A stretch of DNA of 5,980 bases from Verrucomicrobiota bacterium (GTDB taxonomy: Bacteria > Verrucomicrobiota > Verrucomicrobiia > Limisphaerales > UBA9464), in the NCBI GenBank assembly GCA_017302195.1, contig JAFLEG010000304.1, positions 1-5,980 on the forward strand. Direction: 5' to 3'. Positions 1 through 5,980 of this stretch are shown here, in pieces. The position numbers and the translations under genes are program-made. The notes beneath the pieces are model-generated. The model was not told the DNA's origin. It was given only the letters and a program-made list of their open reading frames with translations, and did not search any database. Every line of letters begins with the position of its first letter. The first letter of the stretch is position 1.

Positions 1-158
1 GCATAATCCATCACCCAGCCCAGGTGCGGATCCACGGGGCCCTCGACCACCACCTCGACGACGAAGCTGTGGCCGTGCAACCGGGCGCATTTGTGTCCCG
101 GCGCCACATGGGGCAGCCGGTGGGCGCCTTCAAACTGGAAGGTACGGCGGAGTTCCAT
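1..158 (-). CDS. queD: 6-carboxy-5,6,7,8-tetrahydropterin synthase (QueD), N-terminal part, cut by left edge
   Basis: QueD converts 7,8-dihydroneopterin triphosphate to 6-carboxytetrahydropterin, the second step from GTP towards preQ0, queuosine and other 7-deazaguanines; it is a cytosolic zinc enzyme. Only 52 codons lie in the window. The translation opens MELRRTFQFEGAHRLP, followed by GHKCARLHGHSF and ending at GWVMDY. His13, His28 and His30 correspond to the three zinc ligands of the family, and Cys24 to the catalytic cysteine. The cysteine in a GHKC context is the mark of QueD as opposed to eukaryotic-type 6-pyruvoyl-tetrahydropterin synthase. ATG at 158 is chosen because the family normally begins just before this first beta strand. 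The gene starts 28 bases after the luxC-like stop on the same strand, so it may be co-transcribed. The gap is pyrimidine-rich (CCTCCCCTTTCC before ATG) and shows no Shine-Dalgarno sequence. The remaining half or more of the protein is outside the window. Confidence 0.93.
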   Translation of the reverse strand, partial: MELRRTFQFEGAHRLPHVAPGHKCARLHGHSFVVEVVVEGPVDPHLGWVMDY

Positions 159-186
159 GGAAAGGGGAGGATTCGATGTGGCGGAT

Positions 187-1614
187 TCAGGAGCCCAGCT
201 CCAGGTCGGTCCAGGTCACCAGGTCGCCCAGCGTCGGGCGTCCGTCCTGACGCCACCCCAGCGGCGGCTCCTGCATGCGGCCCAGCGGACACACCCGCGC
301 CACGCCCCAGCGGGCGAGCCCCCGGGCCAGGTCCTGCATGCGGCCCTCGGCGGCGGCCACGCCCACCGTGCTGACACGTCCCCGCACCACCTCCGCGGCC
401 TGGAGCATGCGCTGCGGATCCTCGCAGGGCTTCACATAGATGAAGCGGTTCAGACACGACGGGCGGAAGGCGAGATCGTCCTCGTAGATCACCGTCCAGG
501 CCGTGGACCCGGCGCTGCCCCAGACGCGCGTCCCCTGCCCCGGCGCCTCAAAGAAGGCGCCGCGGGGCACCGTTTCGGCGCCTTCCCGGTCCTGCAGATG
601 CCGACGCGCACGCAACTCGTGCAGCGAGCGTCGCGACCGGATCGCCGCCCCCTCCTCCACGTCCAGTTCCCCGCGGGGCTCCGACTGCTCCCGGTCGGCC
701 ATCGCCTCGGACAGCATCTCGGCGAAGCCCTCCGGCGACACCCCCCCCTTCTCCTCCACGTAGATCACATGCGGCGAGAGGCATCCCAACTGATTCCAGG
801 CGGTGACGTCGGCCGCCACCCGGCCGGCCACCTTGCGCGCCATGTAGCCCGACAGCACCTCGCGTCCCACAAACCCGAAACTCAACCGGTGGCCGTGACC
901 AATGAAGCGCGCCCGGGTCCCCGCGCGGCTCCGGATGGCGTCCACCGCCTCATCCGAACCCTCAACCCGAATGCAGTCCGCCTGCTCCCAGAGCGCCGAC
1001 TCCAGCGCCTCGGTGCCACCGGGCCACACCGCAAGTTCCAGGCAGCGGCCGAGCTTGGGCTCCAGGTCCGCGAGGGAATGGGCAAACAGCCTGGGAATCA
1101 CGCTGCAGCGCGCCGACAGCTTGAAGAACTGGGCGGACTTGGTGAGCACGCCCAGCACCAGGGCCATGAGGCTGGAGCTGGGCAGGTGTCCGGCGGCCAC
1201 ATGGACCAGCAGCTCGGGACCCTGAACCAGGGAGGTCCGGCCCTGACGCAGCTCACCCGCCGGCGCGCTGAACTCGTCCAGCCTCCGGGCGTCGCCCAGA
1301 TCCTGCGTGATCAGTGCGTTCAGCGATTCCACGCTGAGATGCCGCAGGAAGGCGTCGAGCCCCCGGGACAGCGTCGCTGATCCCATTCCGAGATCCACCG
1401 GCCCCTGCTGCAGCGCCAGCCGCCGGAAGCCATTGTCCGGCGTCATCCACCGTTCCGCGGCGTAGGCCAGCAGCTCCACCAGTTCCTGGGTGGGACGCTC
1501 CGCCAGCCACACCGCCCGGTTGCGCTTCACCGCAATGCAGGCGTCGCGCACCAGCGACGGTGTCAGCACCGCCTCGGGTGGCAGGTCAGCCAGATAGAGG
1601 TTCGGAAGGTTCAT
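187..1614 (-). CDS. luxC: LuxC-family acyl-CoA / acyl-protein reductase
   Basis: This 475-residue protein belongs to the LuxC family (aldehyde-dehydrogenase-like fold), which reduces an activated fatty acyl group to a fatty aldehyde with NADPH. Visible family features, in order: HVAAGHLPSSSL (138-149), matching the segment that usually reads GN-x-P near the cofactor site; GHGHRLSFGFV (239-249); WNQLGCLSP (273-281), where Cys278 is the expected catalytic, acyl-accepting cysteine; and a C-terminal block RVCPLGRMQEPPLGW (440-454) with DG and LVTWTDLE, typical of the family end. Length fits the family (about 450-500). ATG at 1614 is chosen over an upstream ATG at 1749 because the longer form would run 45 codons back into luxE and add nothing family-like, while a GGAG sits 9 bases before 1614. 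It lies 4 bases after the luxE-like stop, so the two are almost certainly translated from one mRNA. A run of eight G (741-748) lies in the coding strand. Physiological substrate cannot be told from sequence. Confidence 0.9.
   Translation of the reverse strand: MNLPNLYLADLPPEAVLTPSLVRDACIAVKRNRAVWLAERPTQELVELLAYAAERWMTPDNGFRRLALQQGPVDLGMGSATLSRGLDAFLRHLSVESLNALITQDLGDARRLDEFSAPAGELRQGRTSLVQGPELLVHVAAGHLPSSSLMALVLGVLTKSAQFFKLSARCSVIPRLFAHSLADLEPKLGRCLELAVWPGGTEALESALWEQADCIRVEGSDEAVDAIRSRAGTRARFIGHGHRLSFGFVGREVLSGYMARKVAGRVAADVTAWNQLGCLSPHVIYVEEKGGVSPEGFAEMLSEAMADREQSEPRGELDVEEGAAIRSRRSLHELRARRHLQDREGAETVPRGAFFEAPGQGTRVWGSAGSTAWTVIYEDDLAFRPSCLNRFIYVKPCEDPQRMLQAAEVVRGRVSTVGVAAAEGRMQDLARGLARWGVARVCPLGRMQEPPLGWRQDGRPTLGDLVTWTDLELGS
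741..748. repeat. Eight-base C/G homopolymer inside the luxC-like gene
   Basis: The plus strand reads eight C in a row, so the coding strand has G8 within codons for Lys-Gly-Gly-Val (about residues 289-292), just after the catalytic cysteine region. It is the longest single-base run I noticed. The reading frame is intact across it. Tracts like this can slip during replication, or be a source of sequencing indels. Confidence 0.8.
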
Positions 1615-1618
1615 GCCG

Positions 1619-2749
1619 TCAGTCTCCGTCAGGCGACCGCAGGGAACAACCCCGGGCCTCTGCCGCCGGGGCGCGCCCCAGGAGCTCGAATCCACCGCCC
1701 CGGCGCACCGCCAGGTCCGCGGTCTGGACCGCCATGGCCGACCAGACATTGGCCAGGTCCAGCAACCGGAGCAGCCCCGTGCCGCCCTCCGTCACCTCCT
1801 GCCCCGTTTCCACCGACACCACCAAGGCCCGCGCCCACGGCGGCATCCGAAAAATCCGGGGCGACGCCACCGCGCCTGCCACCCCATCATAGGCTTGAGA
1901 GCTCAGTTCGCTCATGCCGTACTCGCTCACGACGCAGGCCGCGGGCAGGCCCAGGCGCTCCCCGATGGCCCCGTGCAGCTCGGTCCGGGTGAGCGTGCGG
2001 GAGCGTCCCTTGTAACCCCCGGTTTCCATCACCCGCGAGCCCGCGGGCAACCGGAGCCGCAGGCCACGAAGAGCCATCGAATCCAGAAGGTGGACGCAAT
2101 TGAAGGCCGTCCCCATGAGCAGCACCGGCATCCCGGCCGCAACGGCCGCCTCCAGGGCCTGGATCACCTCGGGCACGGAGACCTGCCAGGCTCCGTCGGA
2201 ATCCACGGTGCCGAAGTAGAAGGGATGGTCCGGAGCGGACGGTGATGCCTCCCATCGTCGTGAGACCGTTTCCATCATGTGCGCCAGGGACGATTGCGCG
2301 GCGACAGCCGCGGCAGGCGTGAGGGACATCCAACGGAGCGGCGCGCGGTCGCCATCGGGCACCAGGTGAGGACCAAACCACGAAATCACGGACGCCTCGT
2401 ACACCGCCAGCGACTCCCGGGAATGGTGATGCCGGCTGGGGACCTGTCCGGTGGTGCCGCTCGAACAGAAGACCCGGAGGCGCTCCGGCTCCAGCAGCGC
2501 GGTGACGTCCCATTCCTTGAAGGCCGCCGCGGGAACCGGGGGAATCGTCCGCCAATCCCCGCCGTCCCCTTCCGACAGGCTCCCCGCGCCGTCCGCCGCA
2601 CGGCAGACCGGATTGGCGGCGGCCTGCAGCCGGTGCAGGCGCCAGGCCTGGGCACCAAACCAGGCCTCGGCGTCCGCGGGGTTCCGGGGAGACATCCGGC
2701 GGATGTCCTCCATCAGGTCCCGGGCAAACTGGGAAAGGGAATCAGGCAT
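1619..2749 (-). CDS. luxE: LuxE-family acyl-protein synthetase
   Basis: This 376-residue protein is of the LuxE family, adenylating enzymes that activate a fatty acid with ATP and hold it as a thioester before transfer to the LuxC reductase. Motifs seen: IPPVPAAAFK (69-78); the nucleotide-binding loop CSSGTTG (95-101), followed by a His-rich SRHHHSRESL; METGGYKGRSR (241-251); SEYGMSELSSQAY (275-287), the adenylation-type core; DLAN (331-334); and FELLGRAPAAEARGCSL (354-370). Cys368 in the last motif sits where Vibrio LuxE carries its acyl-accepting cysteine near the C-terminus. Length matches Vibrio LuxE (about 370-380). ATG at 2749 is chosen because family similarity begins there; the open frame runs 128 codons further upstream, but that part crosses the divergent intergenic region and is low-complexity. 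No Shine-Dalgarno sequence precedes 2749. It is first of a tight pair with luxC. Fatty acid specificity and the source of the acyl group are unknown, as no LuxD thioesterase is nearby. Confidence 0.9.
   Translation of the reverse strand: MPDSLSQFARDLMEDIRRMSPRNPADAEAWFGAQAWRLHRLQAAANPVCRAADGAGSLSEGDGGDWRTIPPVPAAAFKEWDVTALLEPERLRVFCSSGTTGQVPSRHHHSRESLAVYEASVISWFGPHLVPDGDRAPLRWMSLTPAAAVAAQSSLAHMMETVSRRWEASPSAPDHPFYFGTVDSDGAWQVSVPEVIQALEAAVAAGMPVLLMGTAFNCVHLLDSMALRGLRLRLPAGSRVMETGGYKGRSRTLTRTELHGAIGERLGLPAACVVSEYGMSELSSQAYDGVAGAVASPRIFRMPPWARALVVSVETGQEVTEGGTGLLRLLDLANVWSAMAVQTADLAVRRGGGFELLGRAPAAEARGCSLRSPDGD
1624..1627 (-). promoter_or_regulatory. Ribosome binding site of the luxC-like gene
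   Basis: GGAG on the minus strand lies 9 bases before ATG 1614 and inside the last codons of the luxE-like gene (GGA GAC TGA). It fixes the luxC start and suggests translational coupling. It is the only well-placed Shine-Dalgarno sequence I can see in the window. Confidence 0.65.
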
Positions 2750-2928
2750 GTGCGGTTTGTATTGGCGGGACCCGGGGCCCCATCGGCTGGTTTTCCGCCA
2801 CAGCCGTGGACGGCATTGAAACCGGAGGCCGTTCCCCGTTTCAAGATTCCCCGCAGTCAGGCGGCGACCCGCAGGTCCAATCCTTCCTGCTTTCCCACCG
2901 GCCGCGGAGCTCCCAGCATCCGGGGCGT
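2750..2928. promoter_or_regulatory. Divergent intergenic region between luxE-like and flavin reductase genes
   Basis: This 179-bp stretch lies between two divergent start codons and must hold the promoters of both transcription units unless they are read from further away. I cannot assign convincing -35/-10 pairs: a TACAAA (minus strand, 2761-2756) resembles a -10 box but has no good -35 partner, and it would lie very close to the luxE start. A perfect 8-bp palindrome GGGGCCCC is at 2774-2781, and a longer imperfect palindrome at 2816-2844 is listed separately. Open frames crossing this region are uninformative extensions of the flanking genes. Confidence 0.6.
2816..2844. promoter_or_regulatory. 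29-bp imperfect palindrome, candidate operator
   Basis: The left arm TTGAAACCGG (2816-2825) and right arm CCCGTTTCAA (2835-2844) are reverse complements except at one position, with a 9-base spacer. The outer 7 bases (TTGAAAC/GTTTCAA) are perfect. The centre is about 81 bp from the luxE start and 99 bp from the flavin reductase start, a position suited to a dimeric regulator acting on both genes. The outer TTGAAA also resembles a sigma70 -35 box on each strand. No T-tract follows, so it is not a terminator. Function is inferred from position and symmetry only. Confidence 0.45.
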
Positions 2929-3468
2929 ATGATCGTCGTCCTCTCCGGAACCAACCGCCCCGAAAGCAACACGCGCCGCGTGACCGGCCACCTGTCCGAG
3001 CTCTACTCGGAACTGAAGATTCGGCATGAAATCCTGGACCTCGCGACGCTGCCCGCCGGCGTGTTCGAGCCGGCCAGCTACGGGGAGAAGCCGGCAGGCT
3101 TTCGGCCGTTCGCCGATGCGGTGCTGTCCGCATCCGGACTGCACATCGTCACCCCCGAGTACAACGGCGGCATGCCCGGCGTGCTCAAGTACTTCATTGA
3201 TCTGCTCAAGTTCCCGGAGAGCTTCGACCGGAAGCCGGTGTGCTTTACGGGCCTGGCGGCCGGCATGTGGGGCGCGCTGCGTCCGGTGGAGCAGCTCCAG
3301 GCCATCTTCGCCTACCGCAATGCCCATCTGTTTCCGGAACGCGTGTTCATCCCCGGCATCGGAAACCAGCTCGATGCCCAGGGACGCCTCCGGGATGCCG
3401 AACTGGTGGGCCGCCTGCGCCGGCAGGCCGAGGGATTCGCGGCCTTCGTGGCACGGCTGAAGCCGTAG
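2929..3468 (+). CDS. NADPH-dependent FMN reductase family protein
   Basis: This 179-residue flavodoxin-like protein belongs to the NADPH-dependent FMN reductase family (SsuE/ArsH/azoreductase-type). Such cytosolic enzymes bind FMN and use NAD(P)H to reduce flavin, quinones, azo dyes or other acceptors. The sequence opens with beta strand MIVVLSGTNRPESNT, where residues 7-15 form the FMN phosphate-binding loop. The second family signature, TPEYNGGMPGVLKYFID (75-91), contacts the isoalloxazine ring, and GLAAGMWGALRPVEQLQ (108-124) is the third flavin-side segment. Length is typical. ATG at 2929 is chosen because the flavodoxin fold begins directly there; an ATG at 2806 would add 41 residues unlike the family and would swallow the intergenic palindrome. 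Only GGGG three bases before the ATG hints at a ribosome site. It is divergent from luxE-luxC. In luminous bacteria flavin reductases feed luciferase, but with no luxAB here that link is only suggestive. Exact acceptor cannot be assigned. Confidence 0.9.
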   Translation: MIVVLSGTNRPESNTRRVTGHLSELYSELKIRHEILDLATLPAGVFEPASYGEKPAGFRPFADAVLSASGLHIVTPEYNGGMPGVLKYFIDLLKFPESFDRKPVCFTGLAAGMWGALRPVEQLQAIFAYRNAHLFPERVFIPGIGNQLDAQGRLRDAELVGRLRRQAEGFAAFVARLKP

Positions 3469-3505
3469 TGCCATCGCCCGACACCCGCTCGACAACCGCG
3501 GGATT

Positions 3506-3583
3506 CCGTCCAGACTTTCAACAACCGCCGGAAGTCCAGACGCAGCAACGCCGCCTCCCAGGGCGGCACCGTCCGGACTTCAA
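3506..3583. repeat. Clustered direct and inverted repeats in the intergenic region
   Basis: Three related units occur within 78 bp. CCGTCCAGACTTTCAA (3506-3521) and CCGTCCGGACTTCAA (3569-3583) are direct copies differing by one substitution and one missing T. Between them GAAGTCCAGACG (3531-3542) is an inverted copy of the second. ACGCAGC also recurs at 3540-3546 and 3584-3590. The density of copies in a short non-coding gap suggests a palindromic intergenic repeat of the REP/MITE kind, but there is only one locus here, so a genome-wide family is inference. Confidence 0.6.
3531..3581. repeat. Two-tier stem-loop (outer 12-bp arms, inner 6-bp arms)
   Basis: Outer arms GAAGTCCAGACG (3531-3542) and CGTCCGGACTTC (3570-3581) pair except A3538 opposite C3574. 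An inner hairpin GCCGCC (3550-3555) / GGCGGC (3562-3567) with a 6-base loop sits inside. On the minus-strand transcript the single mismatch becomes a G-U wobble, so that strand folds better. No run of T follows on either side, so it does not look like a standard Rho-independent terminator; it could still stabilise a 3' end or attenuate read-through between the flavin reductase and the DUF748 gene. Confidence 0.55.
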
Positions 3584-3598
3584 ACGCAGCTCCGCCCC

Positions 3599-5980
3599 GT
3601 GCATCCGAAACCTGGCCATTCCCCAAAGCCCTGGCACGGCCGCCGCGCCGTGCGGCTTCTGATCGCCGCCGTCGTCCTGCTGCTGCTCTACATGGTCGCC
3701 GGCTTCTGGGTCGTGCCGCGGATCGTGTCCGCACAGCTCCGCAAGCAACTGCCTCCGCTGACCCACCGGGCGGTCTCCGTGGGGCGGGTCGAGATGAATC
3801 CGTTCCGGCTCACGCTGACCATCTCCAATCTCAATCTCACGGAGCCGGGCGGCGCCGCCTTCGCCTCCCTGGAGCGGTTCCACGCCAATCTGGAGGCAGC
3901 CTCGCTGTGGAGACGCGCCCTGGTGCTCCGGGACCTGGAGGTGCTCCGGCCCCGGTTGACGGTAGAGCGCGCAAGCAACGGGTCACTGAACCTTGCCAAT
4001 CTGCTGCCATCCGCAGCGGCCCCGTCCACCAACCCGACCCATCCCGTGCTGCCGAGGGCCGTGGTGCAGAATCTTCGCGTGGACGGCGGGGAGATCGTGC
4101 TCAGGGACCTGGCGATCCCCGGACGATTTGAGAAAACGCTCGGACCGCTGGTCGTTGCAATGACCAACCTGTCCACGCTCTCGAACGCCGTCGCCCCGGG
4201 GTCGCTCCGTCTGGCCACCAGCACCGGCGAGCAGGTCGCCTGGGACGGCGTGGTCACGGTGGTCCCGGCGGCCAGCTCCGGAGCGCTGTCCCTGGGTCCC
4301 TTTCCCATCCCCAAGCACGGACCCTATCTCAATCTGGCCACGCCTGCGGACGTCACCTCCGGCACCATATCCCTCGAGGCCCGGTACGCGCTGACCGTGC
4401 CTCCCAACGGCCCTCCGGATCTGGTGGTGAGCAATGTCCTGGTGGCGGTGACCAATCTTCAGGTGCGGATGCCCGGGGCGGAAGGCACCAACGTCACGGT
4501 CCAGGACCTCACCCTGGAGAACATCGCGGCGGGGCTGCAGGCCCGCCGCCTTTCCGTCGGGCGCCTGCATCTGGCGGACGCCTCGTTCGCCGCGCAGCGG
4601 GGCTCCGACGGCACGGTGGACATCGCCCGGGCGATCCGCCCCGAGTTCATCGAGTCCGCGATTCAGGCGGTCAACGAGCGGCTGGCCGGATGGCAGTTGG
4701 ACCTGCCCGAATTGAGCCTCGAACGGCTCACGCTGCGGTGGGGCGACCTGCAGACGGAGTCGCCGGTCCATCTCACGGCACTGATCGAGAATCTGCGGGT
4801 GCTCGGGGCCTCCAACCGAACCAATCAGCCCATCCGCCTGGAGGGTGCCGCGCGCTGGGGGGAGACCGGCACGGCGGCGCTGTCCGCCGAAGGCACGCTG
4901 CTGCCGCCCAGCGCCTCGGCCCGCTTTGAGTTCGCCCAGGTCCGCCTCCCGATGCTGCAGGCGTATGTGGGCGACAAGGTCCACCTGGATGTGCGGTCCG
5001 GCACGGTGAATGGACGCTGGACCGCCCAGTACAACCGCCAACCCGGCGGCCCGCTGATCACGACCGAGGGCGGCGTCGAGGTGAACGATTTCCTGGCGTT
5101 CGACACCGCGGCGGAGCGGGACTTCCTGAAGTGGGACGCGCTTGAGATCCGCGCCGTCCGCGGCGCCTGGGAACCGGCCACCGTGACCATCGGGGAAATC
5201 CACCTCCAGGCGCCCTCCACCAGCTTTGTGCTGATGACCAACGGCCAGCCCAACGTCCTCGGACTGATCCGTTCCAACGCCCCCGCCCCCGCACCCGCAC
5301 CCGCCACGTCCCCGGCAGCCTCGGGTCCGGCGCCGCTGCCCTTCGACCTGCAGCTCCGCCTCGCCCGGCTGTCGCTCACCAACGCCTCCCTGCTCGCGGC
5401 CGATGAATCGGTGCCCGGCGGGTTCAGCACCACGCTGGAGCGGTTCTCCGGCGAGGTGACCCACCTGGCATGGCCGAAGCTCGAAACCGCCCGTGTGGAC
5501 CTGGCCGGGTGGGTCGGTGCGCGTGCGCCCTTTGCCGTCCATGGGACCGTGCTTCCGGACCCGGCGCGTCCGGTGCTCGACATGCACGTGACCACCACCA
5601 ACGCCGAACTCATTCCCTTCACCCCGTACGCCATCAAGTTCGCCGGGTATCCGCTGAAGGACGGACGACTCACCGCCGACGTGAAATACCAGGTGCAGGG
5701 GCGGCAGGTGCAGGGCGAGAATCACGTGGTGGTGGACCGGCTGACCCTGGGCGCCCGGGCCGAGGGAAAACCCCTGCTCGACCTGCCCATCCGGCTGGGC
5801 ATCGCCCTGCTGAAGGACAGCAACGGGCGGATCACGCTGGATGTGCCGGTGCGGGGCAGCCTGGATGATCCGGAGTTCGGCGTGGGCAAGGTGGTGTGGC
5901 AGGCGGTCAAGGGCCTGTTCGTCAAGGCCGCCACCGCGCCCTTCCGGCTGCTCGGCTCGCTGTTTGGCGGCAGTGAGGAC
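3599..5980 (+). CDS. DUF748 / AsmA-like envelope protein, cut by right edge
   Basis: A single open frame of 794 codons runs to the window end without a stop. The N-terminus is basic (HPKPGHSPKPWHGRRAVR), followed by one hydrophobic segment (about residues 19-39, LLIAAVVLLLLYMVAGFWVV), a signal anchor that would leave the rest in the periplasm. DUF748 hallmarks follow: VGRVEMNPFRLTLTISNL, then RALVLRDLEVLRPRLTVE and NGSLNLANLLP; a second module around FLAFDTAAERDFLKWDALEI; an Ala-Pro linker at 561-581; and a highly characteristic C-terminal block LPIRLGIALLKDSNGRI ... LDVPVRGSLDDPEFGVG ... APFRLLGSLFGG (about 729-792). Relatives of this AsmA-like group act in envelope integrity or lipid traffic, but the exact role here is unknown. 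The GTG start at 3599 is chosen because it precedes the basic stretch and anchor; a GTG at 3650 would lose the basic residues. Neither has a Shine-Dalgarno sequence and no ATG lies upstream in frame. Proteins of this type usually continue well past this block. Confidence 0.85.
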   Translation, partial: MHPKPGHSPKPWHGRRAVRLLIAAVVLLLLYMVAGFWVVPRIVSAQLRKQLPPLTHRAVSVGRVEMNPFRLTLTISNLNLTEPGGAAFASLERFHANLEAASLWRRALVLRDLEVLRPRLTVERASNGSLNLANLLPSAAAPSTNPTHPVLPRAVVQNLRVDGGEIVLRDLAIPGRFEKTLGPLVVAMTNLSTLSNAVAPGSLRLATSTGEQVAWDGVVTVVPAASSGALSLGPFPIPKHGPYLNLATPADVTSGTISLEARYALTVPPNGPPDLVVSNVLVAVTNLQVRMPGAEGTNVTVQDLTLENIAAGLQARRLSVGRLHLADASFAAQRGSDGTVDIARAIRPEFIESAIQAVNERLAGWQLDLPELSLERLTLRWGDLQTESPVHLTALIENLRVLGASNRTNQPIRLEGAARWGETGTAALSAEGTLLPPSASARFEFAQVRLPMLQAYVGDKVHLDVRSGTVNGRWTAQYNRQPGGPLITTEGGVEVNDFLAFDTAAERDFLKWDALEIRAVRGAWEPATVTIGEIHLQAPSTSFVLMTNGQPNVLGLIRSNAPAPAPAPATSPAASGPAPLPFDLQLRLARLSLTNASLLAADESVPGGFSTTLERFSGEVTHLAWPKLETARVDLAGWVGARAPFAVHGTVLPDPARPVLDMHVTTTNAELIPFTPYAIKFAGYPLKDGRLTADVKYQVQGRQVQGENHVVVDRLTLGARAEGKPLLDLPIRLGIALLKDSNGRITLDVPVRGSLDDPEFGVGKVVWQAVKGLFVKAATAPFRLLGSLFGGSED
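5279..5302 (+). repeat. Hexanucleotide repeat encoding an Ala-Pro linker
   Basis: Four tandem copies of GC(C/A)CCC encode alternating Ala-Pro (residues 561-568 of the DUF748 protein), and the Ala/Pro/Ser-rich stretch continues to about residue 581. It separates two modules of the protein and probably serves as a stiff linker; copy number may vary between strains. Confidence 0.65.

Noticed and set aside
91..1380. 429-codon open frame on the plus strand opposite luxC
   Set aside because: Arg/Pro/His-rich composition with no recognisable domain; it overlaps luxC and queD, whose motifs are unambiguous.
1613..2245. Plus-strand open frame opposite luxE
   Set aside because: Composition is typical of a GC-rich antisense shadow and no motif is seen; the opposite strand carries the LuxE signature residues.
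2774..2781. GGGGCCCC palindrome upstream of luxE
   Set aside because: Perfect but only 8 bp, and such GC palindromes are expected by chance in DNA this GC-rich.
2806..2928. Earlier ATG start for the flavin reductase
   Set aside because: The extra 41 residues do not resemble the family, and the flavodoxin fold starts cleanly at MIVVLSGTNR.
2750..3133. N-terminal extension of luxE by 128 residues
   Set aside because: It would cross the whole divergent intergenic region and the start of the flavin reductase gene, is Arg/Gly-rich, and is absent from LuxE-family length expectations.
3550..3567. GC-rich hairpin as a Rho-independent terminator for the flavin reductase
   Set aside because: No T-tract follows it on either strand; it is better described as the inner part of a larger repeat structure.
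3983..5725. 580-codon open frame on the minus strand opposite the DUF748 gene
   Set aside because: The plus-strand frame gives a clear DUF748 protein with matching motifs; the antisense frame is Gly/Arg/His-rich, low-complexity and family-less, as expected for a shadow in GC-rich DNA.

Overview
This GC-rich window (roughly two-thirds G+C by eye) is bacterial chromosomal DNA with four confident protein families plus one large partial gene. The host is probably a Gram-negative environmental bacterium. The DUF748-type envelope protein, a LuxE/LuxC pair without luciferase genes, and weak Shine-Dalgarno use would fit Verrucomicrobiota, but that phylum call is a low-confidence inference, because no rRNA or other marker gene is present.

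Left half, minus strand: three genes read leftwards. They are a LuxE-family acyl-protein synthetase (1619-2749), a LuxC-family acyl-CoA/acyl-protein reductase (187-1614) only 4 bases downstream, and the first 52 codons of queD, 6-carboxytetrahydropterin synthase (1-158, cut by the left edge), 28 bases further on. LuxE activates a fatty acid with ATP and carries it as an acyl-enzyme. LuxC reduces the activated acyl group to an aldehyde with NADPH. Key motifs are intact in both, so a working fatty-acid reductase is likely. No luxA, luxB or luxD is visible.

Middle: a 179-bp divergent intergenic region (2750-2928) separates luxE from a rightward NADPH-dependent FMN reductase (2929-3468). It holds a 29-bp imperfect palindrome (2816-2844), a candidate shared operator.

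Right half, plus strand: the 130 bp after the flavin reductase (3469-3598) contain a compact set of direct and inverted repeats (3506-3583) that can fold into a two-tier stem-loop. After it comes a large DUF748 protein (3599 to the right edge, no stop reached) with an N-terminal membrane anchor and an AsmA-like/DUF748 body, presumably acting in the periplasm.

The main point of interest is the luciferase-free luxE-luxC pair facing a flavin reductase across a palindromic intergenic region, followed by the structured repeat. I see no CRISPR array, transposase, tRNA or rRNA.
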